A stretch of DNA of 64,000 nt, taken from NCBI GenBank assembly GCA_020912385.1, contig CP087208.1:2976001-3040000 (forward strand), written 5' to 3'. The translations under genes were made by a program, and so were the position numbers. Positions within the stretch are counted from its first letter, which is position 1. The number at the start of each line of letters is the position of its first letter. Positions 44,162 to 55,962 of this stretch are shown in pieces. This DNA comes from Neofusicoccum parvum (lineage: Eukaryota; Ascomycota; Dothideomycetes; Botryosphaeriales; Botryosphaeriaceae). Below the pieces are notes generated by a model. The model was given only the letters and a program-made list of their open reading frames with translations. It was not told the origin of the DNA and did not search any database.

Positions 44162-45158
44162 ATGGCTTTACCTCGTTCTATCGCAAGAGTCGTCCGCGCC
44201 GTTGAGCAAGAGGAGGGCGATGGGGCCATTGTATGGCGAAGCATCGGCACACCCAAGCTCAGGGACCTTTCGTAAGTCATAGCATGGCGGCGTAAGTTTT
44301 CAGGGGCTGACTTCAACAAACTTCTGCAACAGGCCATTCTTGTTGCTGGACCACTTCGCTTCCTCCACCCAAGGCAGCTTCCCCGATCACCCACATCGCG
44401 GCCAGGAGACCATAACCTACATGATCCAGGGCGAATCCCACCATGAGGACTTTACCGGCGGCAAAGGCATCCTTCGGTCAGGTGATCTGCAGTTCATGAC
44501 CGCCGGAAGAGGAATCATGCACTCCGAAATACCCGCTCCGGGCCACGATGGATCACCCATGACGGGTCTGCAAATCTGGGTCGACCTACCCACCGAGTTG
44601 AAGTATTGCGAACCGCGCTATCGCGATCTGCGGGCATCAGAAATTCCCACCGTGGAAGTGGACGAGGGGAAAGTTCAGGTCAAGGTCATTTCCGGCGAGA
44701 GCCACGGAGTGGAGAGTTTGAAGGAGCTGGCATACACCCCGGTCTGGCTGCTTGACATCAAGATCAAGCCGGGTGGCAGGATCGTCCAGAAAGTGCCGGA
44801 AGGATACACTGCATTCGCGTACACCCTTTCAGGCACAACGTGCTTTGAAGGCAACTATGGCGGGGCAACATCCTCGGAAGAGAAGATTTCTCCGCGGTTT
44901 GGTCCTTACCACAACGTCATCTTTGAGAAGACTGGCGATTGTATCATCGCCGGTGTTCCATCCGATACTAAGGAGACGGGAAATTTCATACTTGCTGCTG
45001 GTCCACCACTCGACCAGGAGGTGGTGCGGTACGGCCCATTTGTTCTCAATAGTCAGGAGGAGGTATATCAGGCAATGCAGGATTTTAGGAACTTCACCAA
45101 CGGGTTTGAGAGAGCGAGGGGTTGGCAGAGCACAATTGGGAAGCAAACCGCTCGATGA
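44162..45158 (+). CDS. Pirin
   Basis: Two exons, 44162-44271 and 44333-45158, with a 61-nt intron (GTAAGT to AACAG), give 311 residues. The metal ligands of the N-terminal cupin are His55 and His57 in HPHRG, and His99 and Glu101 in MHSE, matching human pirin in spacing. Pirins bind iron, are nuclear or cytosolic, and some have quercetinase activity. The C-terminal half is the second cupin. Fungal pirins respond to stress, but regulation cannot be read here. Confidence 0.92.
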
Positions 45159-45335
45159 TCTGGGACTAGCGAACGGAGAATCAAGTTCCGAAGACCTGGC
45201 CACTACAAGGGTTTCTTCCAGGGCCCCGATCTGAATTCAAAGCTCCCTTGGAACAGTTGTTGTATTTTCCACGATGCTTGAACAGTGCAACCAGGTGACT
45301 AGACGCCTCCCTGATATTTTCCTGCATCACTCACC

Positions 45336-46009
45336 CTACTCCTCTAACTGCATCAGCCACCTTGGATTATCCACTGTTGTGTACCCATATATAGAGCGCT
45401 CCGAGACCAACGAAAGCACCAGCCGGCCTTCATCCTGCACCTCCGGCTCCAATCTGCAATACGCAAACCCGCCACATACCAAACACTCCACTTTCGGGGA
45501 GCACCTACCGGCCCTCCGCCGCCTCCCATCCTTCCGTTTCAAAATGTGCTCCCTCCCCACCCCCGCCTCCATCACCTCCACCGCCAGATCCGCCGTGTGC
45601 AGATGCGGGCAAACCGGCTCCTCCACCGCCTCCAACGCCGCCCTCACACCCGCGACGTCGCCATCCCCGCCCACCTCGACCCGGATACACGCGGCTAACG
45701 AGCACATCTTCACCACGCACCCTCACCTGCGCCCACAGCCTGCGCGTCTGCCGCCACGTGGCGCTCACGCGCGACGGCAAGCTGTGGGCGCAGGTGAGGG
45801 TGCGTGGTGAGTAGCTCGTCCGGCAGGTTGAGGAGCGCGCTGTGCTTTGCGTTGTGTATGGCCTCTTTGGAGGGCCCGAGAGATGGAATTTTCCGGTGAT
45901 CAGTCTGACGGCATCCTGCCAGCCAGAGATCGATACGGTGGTGGCAGTTTAGTTGCTCTTTGTAAAGGGATTTGTGGTCTTGCGGCTTAGAGTATCTCGG
46001 GTCGTCCAT
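45336..46009 (-). pseudogene. F-box/2EXR-like locus, frame broken by an inverted repeat
   Basis: The minus strand has a first part from an ATG at 46009 with KHSALLNLPDEL, a fungal F-box/2EXR-like entry motif. The C-terminal part, ending at 45336, has PVCPHLHTADLAV and CLVCGGFAYCRLE, the Cys/His and LRL-type motifs seen in such proteins. Between them lies the 101-bp inverted-repeat block 45710-45810, where the frame shifts. Both parts fit one protein, but I cannot join them without a frame change or an unusual intron. Likely a damaged or rearranged gene, and a real gene with odd splicing is not excluded. Confidence 0.35.
45710..45810. repeat. Perfect 30-bp inverted repeat with 41-bp spacer
   Basis: Arms at 45710-45739 and 45781-45810 are exact reverse complements. 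The 41-bp spacer (45740-45780) could flip without altering the arms. Transcript copies could form a stable GC-rich hairpin of 30 bp. Confidence 0.95.
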
Positions 46010-46820
46010 GAGGATGTCCAAGAACGTGAAGTATTTTGAGGCAAATTAGATAGAATATGAGGGAGTAAATGCTCCTTAATCTTTATTCTGAAGCCTTGGA
46101 TGGGTCCTCTATTCGCAGTGTATCTTCTGTAGAGTTGTATCGGAAAAAGCATACGTTTTCGCTAAGATTGATCGTTGAGAAAAGTGGATGCACAGGTTTG
46201 GTAGAATTACCGCATCCTCGGCAATTAAATCCATGGTTAAAAATCGGATCATGTTTCTTTGGTATGGAAGACCCTGATCTGCGACGCATACCAAACGCTT
46301 CTTCTCCGGCGTAGGCTTATGACGTGCGTAGTAATTAGAACTCAGGGCTCATGTAAATTATCCGCCCAGAATAAGTTTCGAACAGCAGCGGCAGTAGGCT
46401 ATGCCATAACTTGTGAGCAGCTCTGCAGCATAACTACATTTGACTGGCCAGCTCAGATGATTGATAGCGTGTGTAATTTGGTTGGATATTGGCCTGCTCA
46501 TGCATCAACTGAGAGGGCTGACAATCTTCCGAACCCTGCAACTGCAGCGCTCACCCACAGACTTGTGACGTGTCAAGAGCCAAACCAGGTCAGGATTTCC
46601 GTATCACATGCTTTGAATCATAAAAATGAGACTTTTGGCGTTCAAGCGCTTCCCACATTGAAAAGCAGGCTTTTCCAGAGCTGACCTTCCGCCTTCAGCC
46701 TCGTGCAACCCGGACAACATACTCAAGATTTGTGACCCGTTCAGCACGGTCAAGAACGATACATACCAATGGCCTTATGAATCCCTCTACTCCCTGTGCC
46801 CCCGCTCTGAACGCTTGAGG
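46010..46820. other. Intergenic region
   Basis: About 800 bp, AT-rich, with no supportable gene. It lies upstream of the CorA-like gene and the F-box-like locus. Confidence 0.4.
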
Positions 46821-49563
46821 ATGGATGAAGAGCCTATGACTGGCGAGGCCTCGGATGCTCTTGGTCAACGGATCAGCACGGTTGTAACAACCCAAACAAG
46901 AGATGGGAATTCTCCGTCCAATGTCTCATCTCCGGTGGAACTCGGCGGGTCTTCGACACAGTCACGAGATCTAGCGCCCGAAGAAGAAATTCCAAGTGTT
47001 ACCTTCCCTTCGATGATCGCTGAAACACCAGATATTGGAAAGCCAAGTATCCTGGAGGAACTGCCAGATGTTGCTCGGCTGTTGCGCGACTTCCAAAGGC
47101 TCCAAGAACAACAGTTTAAAGCCTGCAGAATCTATTGGACGCGGTATGATCTGAAGTCATTCTAGAACAGCGCTTGACGCGTCTTCTGCTCACTGTTTAT
47201 CGCTTCAGGTCGTTCCAATCGCGAGAACCGTGCGGTCACAGCTCCCAACAGAAATTGAACCTGAGGATTTTGCGAAAGAGATGACTAGCAGCTCCTGTGT
47301 AACCAACAATCGAGGACAAGATAAATGGGAAGACTTGTGTCTTAGACTCTACGAGTGGGATATCGAGAGCCAACTTACCAATCCTCAGTGCGAGTATCTC
47401 CGGCAGAGATTCTGCGAGCTTTTTCTGGACACTACTCCATACCCACGTGTCCACCCCTTGAAACCATATCGTGGAGAATAGGGGGGGAATCTGAGTGGGC
47501 ACGTAGGTACAGGGAGGAAACTTTTGTCCAACTCATTCATGAGTGCTGGTCGAACAATGTCATTCACGCTGGTAGAACGGAACATCCACAATCAAGGCCC
47601 TACAGCCGGATCAATGATGAGCTTATTGGCCGTCAACCCGAAATTATTCATCGTTGGTTCACCGCCAGCCGAGAGATTCGCGAATCAGGAGAAGCTTCTT
47701 GGACAGTGAGTCAACACCTACATAAACAAAAACTAAGCTTTTCTTACACTGTCATGTCGGCTAGTCCGACACCAGGAGGCTTCAGTACAATAGACCGTGG
47801 ACAAGACATGACGGAGACAGGAAAATCTCTGGTCGATTGATGTTGGTGTAGCTCGGAGTCAGGAGACACAATAGACGCTGATAAGTATAAAGATGGTACA
47901 GAGTGCATCAACATCTTCTCCCATTGTACGACCTATGCTTGCTACATATGCTGATCAGACAAGAAATCTGGGAGCGCACCCCCTTCCCAATGCTTGAACT
48001 GTCGTTCACTTCCGAATGGAGAGCTCTGACGCCGCCAGAGCCTTGCTTACGAATCCGGTATTTTGCGGTCAACGATAAGCCCTACGAAGAGCCACTACGT
48101 TGTGCTGAACTTAGACTGATACGCCAGCAAGGATATTTGCCTTGTTTATTTGGGGAAAGACAGTGGCCCATTCAAGAACGACGCACCTGTATCGTTGGGC
48201 GATTGGACAGGGTTGAGTACCGAGACAGCCGGGAACTAATACCACATAACGTTGTGGTCTTATCTGAGCAAGGAAAGCCCACTATTGGTCTAGACCTCAA
48301 CAGTACCTCACAGTCAGCCCATGGAAATCCTATCAAAGTCAGGCTTTATCTCCTAGTGAGCAATGCGGCATACCAGGACGCCATCAGGGCTTGGGAAACG
48401 GTTCTGGACAGGATGAATGAGGCTCTTGAAGTGTCAGTAAGTCTTACAGCATGACGAATGTTGAGTATCGATATTGATCATACAAATAATTTTTAGGCCA
48501 ACGATCTCTCCAATCCAGAAGCGCTCCAAAGTCTCATGGTCGATAAAGACAACAGCCGCAGGTCTGAGGCGTATTTTGTGTCCTTGACGATGCTGCAACT
48601 ATTCTCTGAGTGGATCAGTGAGACTCTCACCAATATGGAGCGACATATGGAATTCATTTTGGAAAGGATTCATATGTCTAATTTCGACGATGCATCTTCT
48701 GAGATGACGAATGAGTTAAGTGAATTTATCACGGATATCAAAAGGGATCGCGACACACACAAGGAGAACTTCGAAAAACTCCTCGCCCGTATTGAGCGAC
48801 GAAGAGAAGAGATTACAGTGCTACGAGATGGTGTGAGTCGCCTCGTTCTTCACATTTCTTTTCCTTTCATTTCACAAAGCTGAAAGTGAATAACCCTAGC
48901 TTTTCAGCTCTATAGCCATCCAAGAGGCCCGTGAGGCCACCAAGCAAGGGCGTTATGTCTTTATCTTCACGATCATGACAGTCATATACCTCCCACTGAG
49001 CTTCATCACCGTAAGTCCCCAATCTCCCAGCGCATACGTCTCTCCGCTCACCGATGGAGTCGTTTTTCGGCATGAACAACATCGAAGCACAGAACGAGTG
49101 GTTACTATCATCCATGATCCCATTCGCGGTCATGATCACCGTCTTCTCTGCCGTGACATACCTTCTCGCCGGGCTGAGCTACTTCGCCGCACACAAAGTC
49201 GACTTTGAGTCGCGCGTGAGGAGTCTCCAAAACAGCGCCGGGGACGCTTTGCGCTCCTTGGCAGACCGGATCTCCGTGCAAAACAAGACCGTTGCGTCTT
49301 CGAGTAATGCTCGAGGAGACGCAAGGCCGAGGATCAATCCGACCCCAGGACACGGAACGGCGCAGCAGACGGACACTGGCAACGACCCTGGACCCAGCCG
49401 CAGAGAAGAAACTACTGCCACTCAACCCACCGGAAGTCAGCCGCAGCCAGCCGAGCCGGGGAGCGGAATCAACTCGACCGGCGACTCAATAACATCCCGG
49501 CTCGCGGGCGCTTTCCGACGCAAGACTAAGAGTCCTGACACCGAATCTCAAAGAGGAGGGTAG
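46821..49563 (+). CDS. CorA-like membrane protein (fungal Mg2+ transporter-like), exon model partly uncertain
   Basis: A model of eight exons, 46821-47143, 47226-47448, 47496-47705, 47765-47847, 47902-48436, 48497-48832, 48900-49010 and 49060-49563, gives about 774 residues. The first three joins are uncertain, because their donors are weak and other choices exist. The last five fit well. The C-terminal part has an acidic/basic coiled coil (MERHMEFILERIH and RRREEITVLRDG), then TVIYLPLSFIT and the CorA-type FFGMN before a second membrane helix and a Ser/Pro-rich tail. CorA-type proteins form ion channels for Mg2+ or related ions. Fungal relatives of this kind are often uncharacterised. Confidence 0.7.
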
Positions 49564-50394
49564 ACATTGTGAGGAGCACTTACTTATTCTCTGGTCTGGT
49601 CTCACACTCTTCAGCTCGAATTGGTATGATTTCAGAGTAGGCCTTGAGATGGCAGCGAATCTTTCCTACCGTGGCTTATTGTTCTTCTTCTCCGTGGTTC
49701 CATTTGGTTTCCGCTTTTTGCTTCTACGGTCGGAGGTCTTTTGCCTTCTTTCCTTTCATTCACCCTGTCTCTCTCTGGCGTTCCGTTTTTCGGATTCCTC
49801 TTCTCACCTGAAACAAAATATCCATAGCCAACGATTTACGAGACACATCTTTAAACGGACCTGGTGTGCCGACCTACACTTATCACGGCCAAGCTGGTTT
49901 TCACGCTTCTAAAGCGTACTTAATCACAAACGTTCTCGATTTCACTTCAGCCAGTCCATCGAGAATCCCCAAGACCTGACTCCCACTCATTACTCTAAAC
50001 CTCTATCGTACAGACACATTCATGTCGTCAAAATACAGACAGTGCCGGCTGTTTCTCTATGCCAAACCAAAAAGAGCAAGACCAAGGAGACAAAAGGAGT
50101 AAAGAGCAAAAGACTAACCAGGTTCATTGGGGTCGACAATCAATTTCGCGTGTCCAGCACCGTCCCGGCCCGGCCCACTCGCTGACTCATCTATGTTGCC
50201 CGCATGCTGATGCTATTGCTTTGCCCCGCTCTAAACAGGCTGGCCGACCAGCCGTTGAAGTAAGTGTGTGAAGACAGATCCCCTCCCAATTTTCCGCAAA
50301 AAACGCCACGCTATGCCGATCCGAGTGATAAAAGCACGAAGGAGAGTTGATACAAAAAGCACAAAACCACCGATCTCTTCCCCGTCCCGCCCCA
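49564..50394. other. Convergent intergenic region
   Basis: About 830 bp between two facing stop codons, T-rich at first. No gene is recognised. Confidence 0.45.
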
Positions 50395-53300
50395 CTACAG
50401 CTGCATGAACTCCTCCGCCGAGTTGAAGTCCGGCGGCGGCCTCCTGAACATGACGCGCGCCTTCGCGTCCAGAGCCGTGTACTGGTTGGTGATCCAGATG
50501 CCCCAGTCGTCGTCCTGCAGGGTGTCGCTGAGGGCAGCAGTCCGCCTGATCTCGTCGTCCGAGACGCCGAATTCGTCACGCGGGATCCAGATGCATGGCT
50601 TGGTCATACGCAGGGCGGCGTGCTCGAAGGCCTTTCGCACAAGAACGTCACGCTCCTCGGGCGTCAGGTCCTCCAATTCGTCGTGGTACCCCTGGAACAG
50701 GAAGCCTGAGGTCTGCCCCGTCTTGCCGACTTCCGGGTCAGATGGGTTGGACGGGGAGTCGTACGAAGCGTGGTTAGCGTTGTGGTGATGATGGTGCCTG
50801 CTCATGCGCTTGGGACGGCCATCCGCGGTGCCAGGCGGCTTGCTGAAACCAGTGGAGCGCCTAGACGGCGGGGTTTCCATGTTCTGAAGCTCGATAGCGC
50901 TGTTCTTCTCCCTCACCGAGGAGTTGTTGGAGGGGTGACTCAACGGTGTTGGCCTATCCTCTTTTTCCTTTGTGCCGTCCTCCTCTTCCTCAAGTTCAGC
51001 CCATTTCTGGGCCAAGGCTGCTTCAAACTGCTCCTGGCGCTCCTGTGCCTCGTCCTCCATGGTGATCGGGACGTACTTGAACAACGGTCCGAGTGACTTG
51101 TTCAGCATGTACTGATAGATCATTGTCAAAATAATAGTGACAATCATGACAATTGCATGCGGCGCGCAGACAACCTCATTCTTCCCGTTGCGGATGAGGA
51201 AGAAGAGGCCGATGAGACAGAGCTGCATAACATACAAACCAGTGAACATCTGGTTCACGGCACGAGGGAAGTAAAGCCCACCGCTGTCAGTAGTCCAGCG
51301 GAGCACATAGAATGAGTTGTAGCGGTAGACGACCCAGAACAGAGCAGCGACGAAGGTGCCGAAGATGAGCATGAAAGGAGTAATGACCGAGTAAATGATG
51401 ACAATGCAGGCAAAGTTCGTATGCACCGGGAACAGCGTACCCCACATGGTATTGGGAAGCGTCTTCTGGCGGTTGAACTTGGCTCGAGCCGTGTCATCCA
51501 CGATCTTCCCCAGGATGAACCAAATGAAAAGCTGAGGGAGCTGGACTAGTTGCTGTGCAGAACCATAAAGAGCCTGCAGCAGGAGATAGGAAAAGAAGTA
51601 GTTGGCTCCTTTGGGTAGATTCTCGGCCAGAATGTCGGGAATGCTCAATGGTGAGTTGAGAATTTCGTCAAGCGTAGCTGTAATTCCACCGGAGAGGGTA
51701 ACGACGAGGAAGACCTGGACGAAGAGGAAGATGAACCAATATCCTTGAGTCTCAAGCTCTTCCTCTACACCTGTGAAGACTCCAGTGAAGTTCACAAGCA
51801 AACGGAACACCATCGGAAGTACGAGAAGGAGGACTGCCTGGAGAGCTGGAGGCAGAGCACCCTGAATGAGGGACTTCAACCACCGAGGAAGACCCGCAAC
51901 CCAACTGAGCCATTTCACAGTCACGGCGAGACTGTCAAGTTGGGAAAGCAGACCGACGAATGCCATTGGCACAGCCCACAGAATGATAATTCCGATGATG
52001 ATCGCGATGACAAGAGCAGTCTTCAGGTATGCGGTCCACCATGGCGTGGAGAGATTGTCCCAGATGACGTCTTTCGGATCGATCTCGAGGATGCGGGGAC
52101 CCATGTTCTTCGGCTTGTGGTGTGTAATGGCCTGGCAGGCCATGTGAGCAGCCACTTGATGGTTGAACTGGATGAAGGCAGAGTTCATAAGTGGGTATTT
52201 GTCCAAGTTCTTCTCGTCCTCCTCAATTTCCTTGTTCAGCTCAATAAGCTGCAGACGACAGTAGATGATAACATCAACCTTAGAACCAAGAGAGAACCAC
52301 CAGGTAGGCCAGATCTTCCACCACCAGTTGGTGCGAGGGAAGAGGGAAAGTCTCATCGACTCGCGCTGGTTCGGCTTCAAGTATTTGGTCCATTCGCCCT
52401 CCGCCTTTTCTCTCTCAAGTTCAGTCCTGTACTTCTCCCAATCGATAATCGGCGGCTTCTTCGCGTACTTGTCTCTTTGCTTCTTCTCAGCAAGCTGCTC
52501 CTCGGTGGTTGCAGCCTTGGGCTCATCTGCTGAGAGGTCTGGAGAGCCTTCAGGTGTATCGAGGTGAGGAATAGGATCGTTCAGTGGGAACTCGTCGGAT
52601 TCGCGCGTGAAAGGCTCGGGGCTAGGGAAAGCACTGTTCCTGCGGAAAAGGCGCAAAGGATTCATGTGGTGAGTTTCGTCCTTCTTCTCTTCTTCCTTGA
52701 TGGGCGGGGCAGGCTGAGTGCGAACGCGCGAACGTGAAACATTGGGGGAAGAGTTCATGGCGGGGGATCTGAAAGCACCACCGCTTGACGAGACTCGTTG
52801 TCCATCGGCACCTCTGTGAAGGTAGTCTCTGTTGTTGGGGCGAGGGCTTTTTTCCGGGGCGGTGCCAGTGCGGTGAAGATGATCTTTCGCAGGGCCCAGA
52901 CGGCCAGCTCCAGAGGGAACATCCGAGATTCCTTCATCGGCGCCATCAAAATCGGGCACAAAACCAACAGGGTTCGCAGAAGCGAAGCCCTTGTCAATAT
53001 TGTTCCGAGCTCGCCCAAAGCCCTTCACCACACCGGTGGCGGTTTCTTGGCCCACTTTCTCTACGCCGTGGCCCACGAATTCAAAGCCACGGCCGATTCC
53101 ATGGCCCAGAGTGCCAAATCCACGGCCGACAGCCTGAAGGCCCTGGCCGAAAGGAATGGGTAGTCTGCCGCGCTTCGCAGACTTTGTGGATTTGGAATCC
53201 TCCTCCTCCGCCTGCTCCAGGGCCTGGTCAAGCTCCTCGTCGACGTTGTGGGGAATGTTGGGGCTGTTGACAGCAAGACCAGCGTCATTGGCCATGGCCT

Positions 53301-54255
53301 CGGCGATACGCTGATCAGCAGCATCGTCCCGGTCTCTCTGGGCCTGTGTTTTCTTAGTACCAGCCTTCTTCTCTTCCCTTCTGCGCATTTGCATGGCCTT
53401 GCGCTTGCAGGCACGGATCAGCGAAGTCTCGGCAGCCTCCAGTCTCCTTGCAATCTCCAGCTGCTTGTTTTTCTTGTCCAGCAAGTCACCGTAGTCACGG
53501 TTAATCCAAATATTGCGGATGCCACCGGGAAAGGCGTCGAACAGGGCGTCCAAAGCATCGACGTTGCACCACTTGTCCGGGATATTGCTGACGAGGACGG
53601 TGGTAGCCGAAGCGCGAATGCGGTGAGAAGGAGAGGTCATCCAGCGTTGGCGCTCCTGGATGTAGTTGAGCAGCTCGGTGTAGAAGACGTAGCAGGTCCA
53701 GATGATGACGCAAATAGCAATAACCAGGTGGCCAGTGTAGCGGCGGGTGTGGGTGTCGCCAAGATTGCCCCAGCCATACTCGTCGAGACCGTTGTTGCTC
53801 GGATTGTCAATGCCGACGGTGTTCAGAGGGATAATGATGGGCATGACGATAAGCATGAGTGGTAGGAATATCTTGAGCTCCATGAAGAGCAGGCGCACAA
53901 AGCAGTAGGCGTCGAGACCGCATTTTTCGATGAAGGGCTTGCGCTTGGTCTCGAAGACGGGCTTGATCCAGGTGAACCAGCCGTGTGGCGGAGGATCGAA
54001 TCGTTGGCGCTCGGGTACGAGATAAGTTGTCGGAGCACTGCGGCGAAACGTTAGATTGCGCGGCGCGGCATGAGATCAGGAGGAGAGGACGCACTAGATG
54101 CGCTGGTACTTCTGGCGCAGCAGGTAGAAGCTCCAGAAGAAGATGCCGAAAAAGACCATGCCAGCGACCAGCGAGGCCATCAGCTGCGAGAAGGACATGC
54201 CCTCATTCTGAGTGGCCTTCCCGGCGAGGGGGTCGGTCGTGTTGAAGATGGACAT
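50395..54255 (-). CDS. CSC1/OSCA/TMEM63-family mechanosensitive cation channel
   Basis: Two exons, 54095-54255 and 50395-54037, with a 57-nt intron (GTGCGT to CGCAG), give 1267 residues. The N-terminal RSN1_TM part starts MSIFNTTDPLAGKATQNEG and includes a helix near 25-45 and another near 100-120. After TTVLVSNIP comes a long cytosolic region of about 380 residues with two coiled-coil-like, Lys/Glu-rich stretches. The DUF221/RSN1_7TM pore domain begins near residue 640 (WVAGLPRWLKS is inside it). The C-terminal tail ends PDFNSAEEFMQL. Members are stretch- or osmotically gated cation channels of the plasma membrane or ER. The cytosolic insert is longer than in yeast CSC1. Confidence 0.9.
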
Positions 54256-55962
54256 GTCGGCGCGACGTACGCTATGCTAGGCGGCGATGCATGAGAAACG
54301 AGCGCGCACGTAAGGAATAGGTGTTGCGGAGGGCGGCGGGAGGAGATGGGGTTCTGCGGACAGGTGTGGGCGAGGGCGCGTCGTGCTCAGTCCGCCCGTA
54401 CCTGGGCGTGGGCGGGCTAAGTGGGTGAGGCCAGCGCGGTCGGGGCGCTGCAGCTCCGTGCGCTGCAACGCCCCAAACAAGAGTGGACCCTTGGCCAGCC
54501 TTAGCCGTCGACGTCATTAGCCCATTGGCTGCCGCCTGTTTGCCGCGTCGCCAGTGTCGCGGCGCCTGGCTCTGCCGCCCACCGCGGCGCGCCTCGTCCG
54601 CGGCGCCAACGACCGGCCGCGAGCGCGCTGCCTGCGACCCACGCGCCCGGCGCTTGCGAGCGGCGCTCTGGGCCAACGCTTTCTGCGACGGGGCCGGATC
54701 CGAAACACTCCCCATCGCCCTGCAGCGCTGCGTGATCGCCGGCTGGGGAAGCCCAACTCTAATGGCCCGCCGGTCCACCGCTCGCGCGGATCCGCTGCCA
54801 CGACACCAATCCCGCGGCCATCGTCATCGGTGCGAGGGCACGCCGCCAGCTCGGCCAAGCCATCCCCTCTCCTTACTGCCCATTGGCCTCCTGACTGCAC
54901 GCGAGATGTCGATTTGTCGTGCCGATCCGCATCTAGCGGCATGCCCGCACGCCCTCGCGCCACAAACACGCCGTCCGTATCGAGCAAACGCAGCGGCAAT
55001 TCCTGCTTGCCGGCCACAACACCAGCAGGTTTCTCCTCCGTGCGCCACCGGAGTCATCGGGACAGCTGGAGCACAGCAACGGCGACGTCTCTTCGCAGAT
55101 CTGGCAGCGCTCGCAAATCTGCATCTGCATCGTATCGATCCCTTGAAACCGTATCCCTGCCGGCAGGCATGCAGCACGAAATCCAAGCAATCAAAGCAAT
55201 CCAATCCAATCCAGCGCCAGCCACACAGCCACCTCCACAGTCCGCAGCGCCACACCAGCCCCTCGGCTGCGTGTCTTGCTTTGCAGCCCGCCGGGAAGGC
55301 CCTGGCGTTCGCGAACTTCTCAACCGTCCGAGGAATTGAAGACCTGTCGCAGCCGGTCGCTGTGCTGAAGAATTCTTCACCCACCTGACCGAGAGAGTCT
55401 CCGTTCTGGCCCTATGCCCGCCCTATACTTGACTCACCTGCTGTCTCAGTCACCCACGCTGGCACCTGGGTCCTGCTGTCCCAACGGCCTCCTTTCATCC
55501 CACCGCCGCCATCCCTTTAATCCATCAACGTAAAACATCGTGCGCAAACAGCTCGTCCCACCGCTGCGATGACCGCTGACACTAGAGCATCATGATCCCC
55601 TTTCGCATTAGATCACAATTTCTCGGATCACCCGGGACGACCCTCGGCTTGGCGAGATTGCGATACACACCAGACTCCTCACGTACCAGCCAAGATCCCC
55701 GGCGCGTTTAGTAATGCAACGCGAGGATTGACATGTACATTTCGGGAATGACGACCTGTGAGGTTCGCCCCTCCCTTTCGACTTCATAGCTTCGTTTCAG
55801 AAGGCATTCCAATGTCTGGTCATGATCAACGGTTCAACCATCGTCATTGAGCGCTCATGTTCATCTCTAACGCGGAGATCTCTTCCGCCTTCTAGAATTC
55901 AAAGGTACGAGTGAATCACTCGGTCGTCATTCCGCCCCTCACAAAGCAAGGCGTCCATTACT
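54256..55962. other. 1.7-kb intergenic region
   Basis: Lies between the channel gene and the FAD oxidoreductase, both on the minus strand. GC-rich, with competing long frames on both strands that lack motifs. It holds the channel promoter, and nothing else is supportable. Confidence 0.45.

Noticed and set aside
45274..45810. 178-codon plus-strand frame over the inverted repeat
   Set aside because: Pro/Ser/Thr-rich and antisense to the F-box-like motifs.
54483..55388. 301-codon open frame on the plus strand
   Set aside because: Low-complexity composition and antisense competition, with no motif or splice support.
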